Position numbers and translations under genes: made by a program | The notes under the pieces: model-generated | Told to the model about the DNA's origin: nothing | Databases searched by the model: none | Seen by the model: the letters and a program-made list of their open reading frames with translations, nothing else | IMG/VR virus record: IMGVR_UViG_3300020055_000091 | Span: 1-31,871 of that record | From: a virus | Reading direction: 5' to 3' (one strand) | DNA length: 31,871 nt | In this document: positions 7,200 to 16,286 of the stretch, in pieces | Layout of the letters: every line of letters starts with the position of its first letter | Numbering within the stretch: the first letter of the stretch is position 1

Positions 7200-8555
7200 A
7201 TGGCAATAGATAATCAGTTTAGAATTAACGAACTTATGGTTAGTGGTTCTCGAGCTATCATCTCAAAAGATGAAACTTCGGGTACTCATACTTTCGTGCA
7301 AGGTTCTAAACAAGTTGTCAATGACCCATATCCACATTTAAAAGGTGAACGAGATGGTGAAATCGTAGGTAGAGTTGAAAAACCAAAGTACGATGAAGAA
7401 CAACTTAAAAAGGCAATTGATGTAGAAGTAGACGAATTAATTGCACCACCACCAAAACCTAAACCAGATGTTGTACCTCGTAAACTTTATGAAGATTTAC
7501 GAAGACAATATAGAGAACAAGTTTCTTTAAACAATCAACTTAGAAATACAATATCAGAATTAGAATCTCAAATACTTGCATTATTGGCAGAAATAGAATC
7601 TCTTAAAATCCAGGTTGATGTTGCAAAACAACAACAAGCAGCTGCAGAAAATGAAGCTCAAATAACAAACGAGAAATATCAAGGATTATTACAAGATTTC
7701 TCTAGTGCCGTTATTAAAGGTACTCGTGAAGGTATAGAGAGAGTTTCCCTAACTGCACAAGTAGAAGGGTTGCAGGCACAAAAAGAATCACTTAGACAAC
7801 TCCTATCAACCACACAAAGACAACTAGAAACACAAAAAAGAGCTTTCGAAGTACAATCTGAAGCTCAACAAAGAGCATTTGATATTCAAGCTGAAGCTCT
7901 TAGAAACGCAGCAGAACAACAAGAACAGGCGTTTGAGATACAATCTGAAGCTCAACGAGCTGCTGCAGAACTTACTCAACAATTATTACAACAACAAATT
8001 GAAGCTGCACAACAACAGGCAGAAGAAACTCAAGAACAACTTGATAATGAAAATGCAGAACAAGCTGCTCAAGATATTGCTACCGGTAAACCAGGAACAT
8101 ATGATATTGGTCCTAGAGCTGCGTTCAAAATACCTCAATCAGAAATTAAAAGAGATGATAGAGTTTTATTTATTAAAACAAGTAGAGATAAGAGGGTTGA
8201 CCTTATTCAAGGTACTGCAATTAATGTTTACAACTTTGATGATACATCTGAGCAAACCTTTAATTTCAAACTTGATGGTGAGGCTAGTAAATGGTTACGC
8301 GTTCCATCATCAATTACAATCCCACCACGAGTTGAAGACGTAGCAGGTAAAGGATATGTAGAATTACAATGGAGAAATAAAACTGATGATACAAAAGGTA
8401 AGAGAAACACTACATTTGAAGGTGCGGTTACAATCACAACTTCTCTTGGTGAATCTTTTGTAGTAAAAGCATCATATGAAAGACAAGTAGATAGAAAAGA
8501 TACATGGGGTACTCGTGGTGGTACACGAACTGTTGTAGGTCAGGAGAGATTATAA
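7200..8555 (+). CDS. Long coiled-coil baseplate/tail protein (451 aa)
   Basis: Domain order: a short N-terminal beta piece (1-75), a Pro-rich hinge (APPPKPKPDVVPRK, about 81-95), a long Gln/Glu/Ala coiled coil (about 95-290), then a C-terminal beta domain (about 300-451) with AFKIPQSEIKRDDRVLF and FVVKASYERQV. The coil contains near-copies QKRAFEVQSEA, QQRAFDIQAEA and EQAFEIQSEA. An 11-residue step between the first two suggests hendecad, right-handed packing in place of pure heptads. A rod of this length, probably trimeric, would be about 25-30 nm and suits a fibre or spacer. It starts 1 nt after the previous stop, with a weak SD. No enzyme motif is seen. Confidence 0.78.
   Translation: MAIDNQFRINELMVSGSRAIISKDETSGTHTFVQGSKQVVNDPYPHLKGERDGEIVGRVEKPKYDEEQLKKAIDVEVDELIAPPPKPKPDVVPRKLYEDLRRQYREQVSLNNQLRNTISELESQILALLAEIESLKIQVDVAKQQQAAAENEAQITNEKYQGLLQDFSSAVIKGTREGIERVSLTAQVEGLQAQKESLRQLLSTTQRQLETQKRAFEVQSEAQQRAFDIQAEALRNAAEQQEQAFEIQSEAQRAAAELTQQLLQQQIEAAQQQAEETQEQLDNENAEQAAQDIATGKPGTYDIGPRAAFKIPQSEIKRDDRVLFIKTSRDKRVDLIQGTAINVYNFDDTSEQTFNFKLDGEASKWLRVPSSITIPPRVEDVAGKGYVELQWRNKTDDTKGKRNTTFEGAVTITTSLGESFVVKASYERQVDRKDTWGTRGGTRTVVGQERL
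7835..7960 (+). repeat. Internal direct repeats encoding coiled-coil units
   Basis: The 17-mer ACAATCTGAAGCTCAAC occurs at 7853-7869 and again at 7940-7956, 87 bp (29 codons) apart. Both copies encode the repeated QSEAQ unit of the coiled coil. Exact DNA identity suggests recent duplication inside the rod. Confidence 0.8.
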
Positions 8556-8558
8556 TAA

Positions 8559-10235
8559 ATGGCAATAACTAATTACAAAAAAGTAGAAGATACTAAAGGA
8601 TACTTTCTTAGTGACAAAGATAGAAAAATCTTTGAAAGGGAAGCATCTAAGGGTTTCTTTGGTAGTAGCCCTGGTGATGTTATTGAATTTATAGTTTATG
8701 ATTCAAATGATAATCCTCTACCACAAGAATCTGCAGAAGGTAAAACTGTTCGATATATCTCGTATAACGATAAAAATTATAAAGACTATTTTGGCAAGGC
8801 ACAGATATCTCGTTCAAATTATTCAATAAACCAATCTGAAGAATTTTTCATTGATACTGAAAAATTATTAAAAGAAGCTGGATACACTCAAGGTGTATTT
8901 AAAACATCTATAACTTTACTAAATAGAAGAATAGGTTCTGAGGTTAAACAAAATGATAATGTTTGGATACAAGAAATATCTCCATCACGAACTGAAATTA
9001 GAATTCTACCAACAATCGATATAAATGGAAAACCTAACTCTGATTTAGATTCAAGATATCAAACATTTGTAGATGATAAAATTTTTACAAGTGATGTATA
9101 TCCATTTTTAGATGAGTTTGTAGAACAATTTGATGTACAAAAAGTAATCGAATCGATGTACACCTTAAAAGGTAGAACTTCTACTGGTGTTAATTATGTA
9201 AAACTTATTGAGGCAGAATTTAAAATTGCAAACTTCGAAACTCTAGTTCAGAGAATTAGAGAAAAGTATTTACAAGCAATTAAATATTTTAAACTAAATC
9301 ACATTTATGATATAAATTCACCTCGATTTGGTCAACCAAGTAATACAACAAAGGATATTAGTTATTCAACTCGTCAAATAATGAATACAGCATTAGGAAT
9401 TATTACTCAATGTATTGAGTATTATTTACCTAAAAGAAACATTAATGAACAAGATGCTTATACTGAAGAAGAACAGCAAACTCTTGATGAATTACAAGAG
9501 TTGAGAGAAACTATACGAGATGGGGGTGTAATTAAAACACAAGTTCCACCAACCTCTCAAGAACCTATTGTTGGTTGTATGGACCCAAATGCATTAAATT
9601 ATAATCCTAATGCAACAGTAGATGATAGAAGATTATGTATTTATGAACCTGCTAAGACTAAATACGATGAGGTAGGTAGACCTGATATTCAATTTCATTC
9701 TCCACCACCACCTCCACCACCTCGACCACCTCAAACTCCAAAGTTGCCGGTAATTAGTTTATCTGATAGACAAAAAGAAGTGGATGAGGTGCCAAAACCA
9801 ATACCAGTTCCTAAACCAAAACCAAAACCTCTACCTATAATTTCATTATCAGATAGAAAAATTGAAGATAGGGTACCTGATTATCAAGAGAGAATTGATA
9901 AAGCAAACTTAGGCTCTGGTGGTCAATTAAATCCACTTGCTGGAATTGAATTAGATTTAAGTAATAGAAATGAAGCTGCATTAGCAACAGTTGTAACTAA
10001 TACATTTAATCAAGTTAATCCAACTGCAACTCAAGATTTCTTTGAGGATTTAAATAATGCTGGATTGGTAACAGAAGAAATTATACCAGCAGAAACAAGT
10101 GGAACAATTACTATCACCGCAGACCAATTTAATAATATGTCTAGTAACACTAGAATAAACTTAGGTTCAACGGTTTCGGGTGGTAGTGTAGTTTTAGATA
10201 AGAATATTAGAAGACGAGATATAAATCAGATATAG
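8559..10235 (+). CDS. Proline-rich baseplate/tail structural protein with GC-DPNALNYNP motif (558 aa)
   Basis: The N-terminal 250-300 residues form an alpha/beta domain (GYFLSDKDRKIFEREASKGF onward). Residues 339-362 hold GCMDPNALNYNPNATVDD followed by Cys360, a small two-cysteine motif (C340, C360) known from many marine Bacteroidota surface proteins and some marine phage virion proteins. Next is a polyproline stretch (about 381-393), then two copies of an ISLSDR unit about 29 residues apart with a PKPKPKP linker between them. The C-terminal part (about 440-558) is beta/Asn/Thr-rich. It lies 3 nt after the previous gene and 10 nt before the next. A structural role is inferred from context; the exact function is unknown. 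Confidence 0.8.
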   Translation: MAITNYKKVEDTKGYFLSDKDRKIFEREASKGFFGSSPGDVIEFIVYDSNDNPLPQESAEGKTVRYISYNDKNYKDYFGKAQISRSNYSINQSEEFFIDTEKLLKEAGYTQGVFKTSITLLNRRIGSEVKQNDNVWIQEISPSRTEIRILPTIDINGKPNSDLDSRYQTFVDDKIFTSDVYPFLDEFVEQFDVQKVIESMYTLKGRTSTGVNYVKLIEAEFKIANFETLVQRIREKYLQAIKYFKLNHIYDINSPRFGQPSNTTKDISYSTRQIMNTALGIITQCIEYYLPKRNINEQDAYTEEEQQTLDELQELRETIRDGGVIKTQVPPTSQEPIVGCMDPNALNYNPNATVDDRRLCIYEPAKTKYDEVGRPDIQFHSPPPPPPPRPPQTPKLPVISLSDRQKEVDEVPKPIPVPKPKPKPLPIISLSDRKIEDRVPDYQERIDKANLGSGGQLNPLAGIELDLSNRNEAALATVVTNTFNQVNPTATQDFFEDLNNAGLVTEEIIPAETSGTITITADQFNNMSSNTRINLGSTVSGGSVVLDKNIRRRDINQI

Positions 10236-10245
10236 GGAGTTAAAA

Positions 10246-13200
10246 ATGGCAAAACCAACAAGAAACGGAAATTACGCTGGTGAGATTTTTACATATCCCA
10301 ATGGAGAAAGCTGGGAGTGGAAGGTATCTCGTAATCCATTTACTAAGAAAATCAGAAAACAGGGCTGGAATCAGCTTACAAATGCTAACTCAAATAAAAC
10401 ATTTAGTGATGATGAATTAGAGGTTAAAGATGGATATGGTGATATAATTAATAACCCAGATTTATACTATATCACAGATGGGAATGGTAATCCAATTGAA
10501 ATAATTGGTTATGGAGAAGGGAATAACAATATTCCTAATGAGGATAACTCCCCATTTCCACCACCATTTCCACTAGAAGACCCAATACCACTTCCACCGC
10601 CACCACCAAGACCAGATCCTGTTGAGCAAGTGTCAGGTCATTATGATATCAGATTGTCTATTATTAATCAAGCCGGTTTTGGTGAATTATTGGTTAATGG
10701 TAAAAAAGATGATAGATTAACTCTTAATATTGCAAACGGTAATGTAATCAATACGCGAGAGTTGGTAGGAAAAAAACTTGAACTTCAATATGGTTTGGGA
10801 GACAAAAGGTCTTATACCAAATATGTTATTGAAACTAAAACTGAAACTCAACCAATTTTTGGTTCATTTGGTAAAAAAATATTAAAAGGACCTGCAATCT
10901 ATGTACAAAAGTACTCATATGGAAATGCACCATCTAGAGCTAGAGCGGTAGAACCAAGGTTTCTTGAACAATTTAATACACTTGGTCAATCAAAAGTTAT
11001 AAGTTTACCTTTCGATACATCAAACTTGTTTACTCCACCACCACCACCGGATCCAGACCCAATTGATGGAGATGCAGAAGATAGAGAAGATGATGTTTAT
11101 ATTCCACCTTTGAGTCCAACACGTGCAAATGGTAAGTTTACCTATCAAATTGATGTAGATTTTAATGGTGATGATGAAAAAACACAAAATCTTTTAAAAT
11201 ATTCATTCGGTTCTAAAAGTGGAGCTTTAATAGAAAAAGTATATTCGATAGTAAAAGAAGTTGAAGATACTCTTGATGTTGTTCAAAATTATCAAGCCAC
11301 CGTACCTTTTAATATTAATTTATTAAATGGTCGGATAGGATTAGAAAGACTATCTAAATATGATGCTTTCTTTTTATTGTATAAGAACGGACAGCTAATC
11401 AACACATCATCTGAGTTTAATCAAACATATGACTTATTACCAAATGTTTCTTATTTACTTAAAGTTGAGTTAAGAGCAAAACAAATTACAACAGAAACTC
11501 CTAGATTAACAGTAGGTGATAGTCAATATTCCATTGATAAGAAATCAACTGATGAGTTATTGGTTCAATATAGAGCAAATGGAGTTACTGATAAAGTTTT
11601 AGTTAGTTTTGGAAGTACTAAAAGAGAATTATTACCAAAATCAGGTAAAGATAATAAAACTAGAATTGCTGCAGATAAAGTAGGATTCGTAGGTTCGGTC
11701 TCTTTTAATGCAACTGATTTTGATAGAATCGGTAGACATAAAATCGTCTTAACACCTCAGAAATCATTCAATCCCCCAACACGAGTGGTGGGTGATGTAG
11801 CATTTCCAAGTGAGCCAATTATAGTTAATGGTGAATCGGTTGTATTTTATATTGATGTAACCGACACCAAAATAACAATTGGACCAGACATTACTCATAT
11901 CACTTATCCTGAAAACATTAAGGGAGCAGATTTTAAAGGATACGATGTTGAGTTTAGGATTAATTGGGCATCTGTCAATGCAAATTATGTAGAAGTATTT
12001 GCTGGTAAAGAATCACCACAACACCAATTGATTGATAAAGGAGACCCTCAAGGTGTTGCAACATTTAATGTTCGTGATGTTCTTACTCGTGCTGGACAAA
12101 GCATAGATGAATCACAAAAAAGTGTAAACTTTAAACTTCTTTTAAGACCGACTGGCCAGAAAAACCTCAAAGGTAAATTAGAAGAAATTAATATTCGTTT
12201 TGATAAGGGTGATTTAGAATTAAAACGAGGGGTTGTTGTACGAGATATTCGTGAAGCAATTAAAAATAGTTTTGAAACTAAAGTTCTTACTCAAGAAAAT
12301 TCTAAATATTTAACACACTTATTACATTTAGGAGAGGGTGATAATCGAATTATTTCAACTTGGGGTATTGATAAACAAACTTTTGATGACCCAAGTATTG
12401 TTTTAAAATTATATGAACCTCTACCAAAATCGGTTCAACCAAATCAACAAGTTTGGGTTTCTAAAATCCAGTCTATTCCAATTATTGAACAAATCACTTT
12501 AATTGATGAAGAAGTTAAAGAGTGTATTCCACTACAACCAAACTTCAATACTCAATTTGTAGATGATGTAGGATTACAGATTTATGATGATTTAGTTGCT
12601 AGTGGTTCTGCTACAAGTACAGATATTATTAATCAATTTGTAAGTGGAAGTGGATTCAACCTCAAAGATTTAGATATTCGGTTCGTATCTTCATCAACTG
12701 CTTTAATTGAATTTGATAATGGTAACTTAATTGAAGAAACTGAAGTTTCTGATTACTATTGGTCAAATTTTGTAAAATATTCTTCTGCAGAAGAAAGAGT
12801 TGAAAACTATGTTTATAAATTAGGACTTATTAATTTTTATTTAAATAGAATTACATTAGTAGAATCTGGTTCTCATTATACAAGTACTATTTCATTACAA
12901 AATGAAAAAACTAAACTAGAAAGACAGATAAATGATGTTAAAGCCGGATTTGATGCTTTTGAAGATTATTTATACAAAAATGAAATTTCAAGTTCCAACC
13001 AAAGTTATGTAGGTCTTTTAAGTTCTGCACAAAATTACGATGCAACCAATTCATCAAGGTTAACTTACAATCTACCAGAGCACATTATAAACGATAAGAA
13101 TAATGCAGAATATGTTTTATTCTTTGATATGATTGGTCAACATTTTGATAACTTGTGGGTTTATACAAAAGCTATTGCAAGAAAAAATAAACTAGAACAT

Positions 13201-15570
13201 AAGCACAAAGAAGGTGTAATTGATAAGTTTATTTATCAAATGTTAGAATCAATGGGTTGGGATGCCGATGTAGGAGTTAGTTCTCAAGCCTTATGGGAGT
13301 ATGCGTATGGTAAAGATAGTGATGGGACATCATATTCCGTACAGTCTGGTAAAGATAGACAAAATGAAATTTGGAGAAGAATACTTAATAACTTACCATA
13401 TCTGTTAAAACACAAAGGTACTCGTAGGTCAATGCATGCATTAATGGCATGTTATGGAATTCCGGCTTCTTTACTTACAATAATAGAATTTGGAGGACCA
13501 CGAGAAATTACAGAAAGTGGTACTACTAAGTTTACTTACGAAGACAGAACTGCATCAATTAATGTAAGTGGTTCTGCTGCAATTACTATACCTTGGAAAA
13601 CTTATAATGGAGATTTCCCAAATACTTTTGAAATTCGATTAAATACTGAAGAAAAACAAAACCAACAAATAGTTAGTGGCTCGGATTGGTCATTAGATAT
13701 TTTAAAAGATACTGGTTCACTTGGTAAGATTCAATTAACCGTAGGAAGTGATTTAGTAACTTCTTCAACAGTACCATTATTTGATGATGAATATTATCAT
13801 ATAGCAGTAACAAGAGAAAGTGGTTCTGACTTTACTCTTTATGTAAAACAAGGATTCCAAGAAAGAATTAGAAATGAAGTTTCTGCAACTTTAACTGCTG
13901 CATCTGCTTCATGGGAAAGCGGTTCAGAAATAAAAGTAGGTGGTTTAAATCTTAATGCATCGGTTGATGAAATTAGATTATGGACTTCCCCATTAAATGA
14001 AGCGGTAATTGAAAATCATACTCTTGTACCCGATGCAATTAATGGTAACCACAATTCAGCATCTTCTGAAGATTTAATTTTTAGAAACGATTTCGAGTAT
14101 CCAAAGGATAGAACGAATGATGTAGATATTAAGAATGTTTCTTATATTAGAACTTATACAACTTCTTCTGTTGCTAGTTCTTTCCCATCGGCATCAGTAT
14201 ATCCATATCAATATACTCCATACGATAGAACTGTAACTGCACAAGTTCCACAGACCGGATTTAATTATTCTAATAAAGTTAGATTTGAATCACAATACAA
14301 ACCTAATAGTACTACTGCATTAACCGCAACTTCTTCTATTGATTTATCTTATAGAACAAGAAGTACTAAAAGAAGTTTTGACCAATCACCAATTGATTCA
14401 AATAGATTGGGATTCTTCTTCTCGCCTGTAAAAGAAATCAATATGGATATCCTTCGTTCGACTGGGCCAATCAATGTTGATGATTTTATTGGTAACCCTG
14501 CAGATGATTATAACTACACTTATCAAGATTTAGATAACTTTAGAGAATATTATTTCCAAAGATATAATTTAAATTTTAATGAGTATATTCAGTTAGTAAG
14601 ACAGATTGAAAAAACAATGTTTGACCAACTAGCAGATTTAGCACCTGCCAGAAGTAAAGTTTCATCTGGTCTTTTAATTGAACCACATATTTTAGAAAGA
14701 AGTAAAACTCAATGGAATAAACCAAGTGGTGATGAAAATTATCACGAAACTGTAATAGATACAACAGATGTTACAACTATAAATGTAGAAAACCCACAGT
14801 ACTTAATGTATGTTTCTGCATCTAAAGATACAAACTTATCTGTTGAAAAAAGTTTTTATGATACTACTATAAATGATATAGAAAATACATCTTTAATCGG
14901 AGAAATTAATAACCATGTTGGAACCTATCAAAACCAAGAAGATACAACCTTAATTGGTACAATTACTCGAAATAGTGGTTCTACAATGGCTGGATTTGAA
15001 ATATTTATAGATGCACAAATTACCGGTTCATTATTAGATTCTTATTATCAATCATCTGGTTATCAACAAGTTGGTGGTTTTGGTAAAGATAGTTTAGCAG
15101 AAGGTGGATTTGGGTTATATGGTGAAAACTCATATTCTATAAGAACAAGAATTGATGGAGCTGGAAACCATGTAAAAGATAAAATAAGAGTTTTTAGAAT
15201 TAAAGAAGAGTTTGAAGAAATAGAACCACAAAACACTAACTTTAATGATGGTTCGATTGGTACGACTGATACAGTTGTCACACGATACAGACAAAAAGTT
15301 TTAGTACTATCAACAAGTGGTTCTGCACCAACGACTGGTAATGGTATTGTTGAAGTTGAGCCATTAAATGGTTATTTCTCAACTCACTATCGTTATGTTG
15401 AGGATTTACCAACTGGTTTAGAAAACTCATATTTCAATGGTTCAAAACAAACAGCAGCAACTACCCTAGATGGTGGTTCACCTGTTGAAACATTTACTAC
15501 TAACCCTAACACATTAAGAGTTTCTGATAGTGGTAGAGGAAGTGGAGAACCAATCTTAGAGGTTGATTAA
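10246..15570 (+). CDS. Giant baseplate wedge / tail protein with gpI-like and LamG-like domains (1774 aa)
   Basis: Domain order: a short N-terminal domain; proline hinges at about 105-125 and 261-275; several Ig-like beta domains (about 280-650); a long mixed region (about 650-1040); then a helical block, RILNNLPYLLKHKGTRRSMH through ALMACYGIPASLLTIIEFGG (about 1044-1084). That block is the hallmark of P2 gpI-type tail proteins, whose T4 counterpart is part of wedge protein gp7. A LamG/concanavalin-like sandwich follows (about 1105-1265), with DDEYYHIAVTRESGSDFTLY and SVDEIRLWTSPLNEAVIENH. The last 500 residues are beta-rich. The SD is GGGAG. Given gp25 and gp6 upstream, it probably completes the wedge and may anchor fibres or bind glycans. 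It ends the long operon. Confidence 0.82.
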   Translation: MAKPTRNGNYAGEIFTYPNGESWEWKVSRNPFTKKIRKQGWNQLTNANSNKTFSDDELEVKDGYGDIINNPDLYYITDGNGNPIEIIGYGEGNNNIPNEDNSPFPPPFPLEDPIPLPPPPPRPDPVEQVSGHYDIRLSIINQAGFGELLVNGKKDDRLTLNIANGNVINTRELVGKKLELQYGLGDKRSYTKYVIETKTETQPIFGSFGKKILKGPAIYVQKYSYGNAPSRARAVEPRFLEQFNTLGQSKVISLPFDTSNLFTPPPPPDPDPIDGDAEDREDDVYIPPLSPTRANGKFTYQIDVDFNGDDEKTQNLLKYSFGSKSGALIEKVYSIVKEVEDTLDVVQNYQATVPFNINLLNGRIGLERLSKYDAFFLLYKNGQLINTSSEFNQTYDLLPNVSYLLKVELRAKQITTETPRLTVGDSQYSIDKKSTDELLVQYRANGVTDKVLVSFGSTKRELLPKSGKDNKTRIAADKVGFVGSVSFNATDFDRIGRHKIVLTPQKSFNPPTRVVGDVAFPSEPIIVNGESVVFYIDVTDTKITIGPDITHITYPENIKGADFKGYDVEFRINWASVNANYVEVFAGKESPQHQLIDKGDPQGVATFNVRDVLTRAGQSIDESQKSVNFKLLLRPTGQKNLKGKLEEINIRFDKGDLELKRGVVVRDIREAIKNSFETKVLTQENSKYLTHLLHLGEGDNRIISTWGIDKQTFDDPSIVLKLYEPLPKSVQPNQQVWVSKIQSIPIIEQITLIDEEVKECIPLQPNFNTQFVDDVGLQIYDDLVASGSATSTDIINQFVSGSGFNLKDLDIRFVSSSTALIEFDNGNLIEETEVSDYYWSNFVKYSSAEERVENYVYKLGLINFYLNRITLVESGSHYTSTISLQNEKTKLERQINDVKAGFDAFEDYLYKNEISSSNQSYVGLLSSAQNYDATNSSRLTYNLPEHIINDKNNAEYVLFFDMIGQHFDNLWVYTKAIARKNKLEHKHKEGVIDKFIYQMLESMGWDADVGVSSQALWEYAYGKDSDGTSYSVQSGKDRQNEIWRRILNNLPYLLKHKGTRRSMHALMACYGIPASLLTIIEFGGPREITESGTTKFTYEDRTASINVSGSAAITIPWKTYNGDFPNTFEIRLNTEEKQNQQIVSGSDWSLDILKDTGSLGKIQLTVGSDLVTSSTVPLFDDEYYHIAVTRESGSDFTLYVKQGFQERIRNEVSATLTAASASWESGSEIKVGGLNLNASVDEIRLWTSPLNEAVIENHTLVPDAINGNHNSASSEDLIFRNDFEYPKDRTNDVDIKNVSYIRTYTTSSVASSFPSASVYPYQYTPYDRTVTAQVPQTGFNYSNKVRFESQYKPNSTTALTATSSIDLSYRTRSTKRSFDQSPIDSNRLGFFFSPVKEINMDILRSTGPINVDDFIGNPADDYNYTYQDLDNFREYYFQRYNLNFNEYIQLVRQIEKTMFDQLADLAPARSKVSSGLLIEPHILERSKTQWNKPSGDENYHETVIDTTDVTTINVENPQYLMYVSASKDTNLSVEKSFYDTTINDIENTSLIGEINNHVGTYQNQEDTTLIGTITRNSGSTMAGFEIFIDAQITGSLLDSYYQSSGYQQVGGFGKDSLAEGGFGLYGENSYSIRTRIDGAGNHVKDKIRVFRIKEEFEEIEPQNTNFNDGSIGTTDTVVTRYRQKVLVLSTSGSAPTTGNGIVEVEPLNGYFSTHYRYVEDLPTGLENSYFNGSKQTAATTLDGGSPVETFTTNPNTLRVSDSGRGSGEPILEVD

Positions 15571-15599
15571 AAAGAAAAATAATTAAAAATAAAATTAGT

Positions 15600-15610
15600 T
15601 ATATTTATAT
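15600..15610 (+). promoter_or_regulatory. Late-type promoter motif, copy 3
   Basis: An exact TATATTTATAT (continuing ATTG) sits in the 65-nt gap after the giant wedge gene and ends 25 nt before the ATG at 15636. No hairpin terminator is visible in the gap, only A/T-rich sequence. Confidence 0.7.
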
Positions 15611-15635
15611 ATTGAAACACATAGAGGAATAAATT

Positions 15636-16265
15636 ATGGCATATTTAGACAATTCGACAATTACTGTTGATGCAATCCTAACTAAAAAAGGTAGAGAAAA
15701 ACTAGCTTCAGGTCAAGGATTGGGAATTACAAAATTCGCTTTAGGTGATGATGAAGTAGATTACACACTCTACGAACCAGCTCACCCAAAAGGTTCTGCA
15801 TATTATGATGCAGCAATTAGAGCAATTCCAATTACTGAAGCATCACCAGATGAAACTCAAGTACTAAAATATAAGTTGGTAACTTTACCAAAAGGAACTA
15901 AAAAGATTCCAAAGGTAGAATTTGGTGTACCATCTATTTCAGTAACTCAAACTTCTGGTCAAGTATCATTGACACCAACTACATCACCAAGTGGTAATTC
16001 TCAAGCAGGATATACTATTGTTCTTTCTAACAAGAATGCAGGTTCCGTTGTTGGTCAAGGAACTGCAGCGGGTAGTGGAACTGTACCTGTATTCTTAGGT
16101 GATGAAATTACAACTACTGCAGCAGTAGAAACTGGATTAACTTTCACATTTATTCCTAATCCAAACATTACAACAACAATTAAGACAACATTGACGGTAT
16201 ATGGTAACGAAACTGGAGGTTCACAGACTATCCCAGTTACTATTACCTATGTACAACCAACATAA
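15636..16265 (+). CDS. Tail/virion structural protein with Ig-like C-terminus (209 aa)
   Basis: The N-terminal 95 residues (ITVDAILTKKGREKLASGQG, then ITKFALGDDEVDYTLYEPAH) form a compact domain of a type I associate with marine T4-like virion proteins. Residues about 98-209 are a Thr/Ser/Gly-rich beta sandwich (SISVTQTSGQVSLTPTTS and so on to TIPVTITYV) that looks like a single Ig-like domain, as on phage decoration or fibre proteins. The start is supported by GAGG upstream (agaGGaataaattATG). It is the first gene of a two-gene unit with the 397-residue protein. The function is not known; an accessory fibre or decoration role is inferred. Confidence 0.78.
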   Translation: MAYLDNSTITVDAILTKKGREKLASGQGLGITKFALGDDEVDYTLYEPAHPKGSAYYDAAIRAIPITEASPDETQVLKYKLVTLPKGTKKIPKVEFGVPSISVTQTSGQVSLTPTTSPSGNSQAGYTIVLSNKNAGSVVGQGTAAGSGTVPVFLGDEITTTAAVETGLTFTFIPNPNITTTIKTTLTVYGNETGGSQTIPVTITYVQPT

Positions 16266-16286
16266 TTAAACGGAGAATAAAACAAG

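Noticed and set aside
7879-8343. 154-codon + strand ORF inside the coiled-coil gene
   Set aside because: It is in another frame of the repetitive Gln/Glu/Ala coding region, has no SD, and gives an Asn/Leu/Lys-rich low-complexity product. It is a shadow of the repeats.
9690-9735. CCACCA-type microsatellite
   Set aside because: It is explained by the coded polyproline hinge, and similar hinges occur in the neighbouring gene; it is not an independent DNA repeat.
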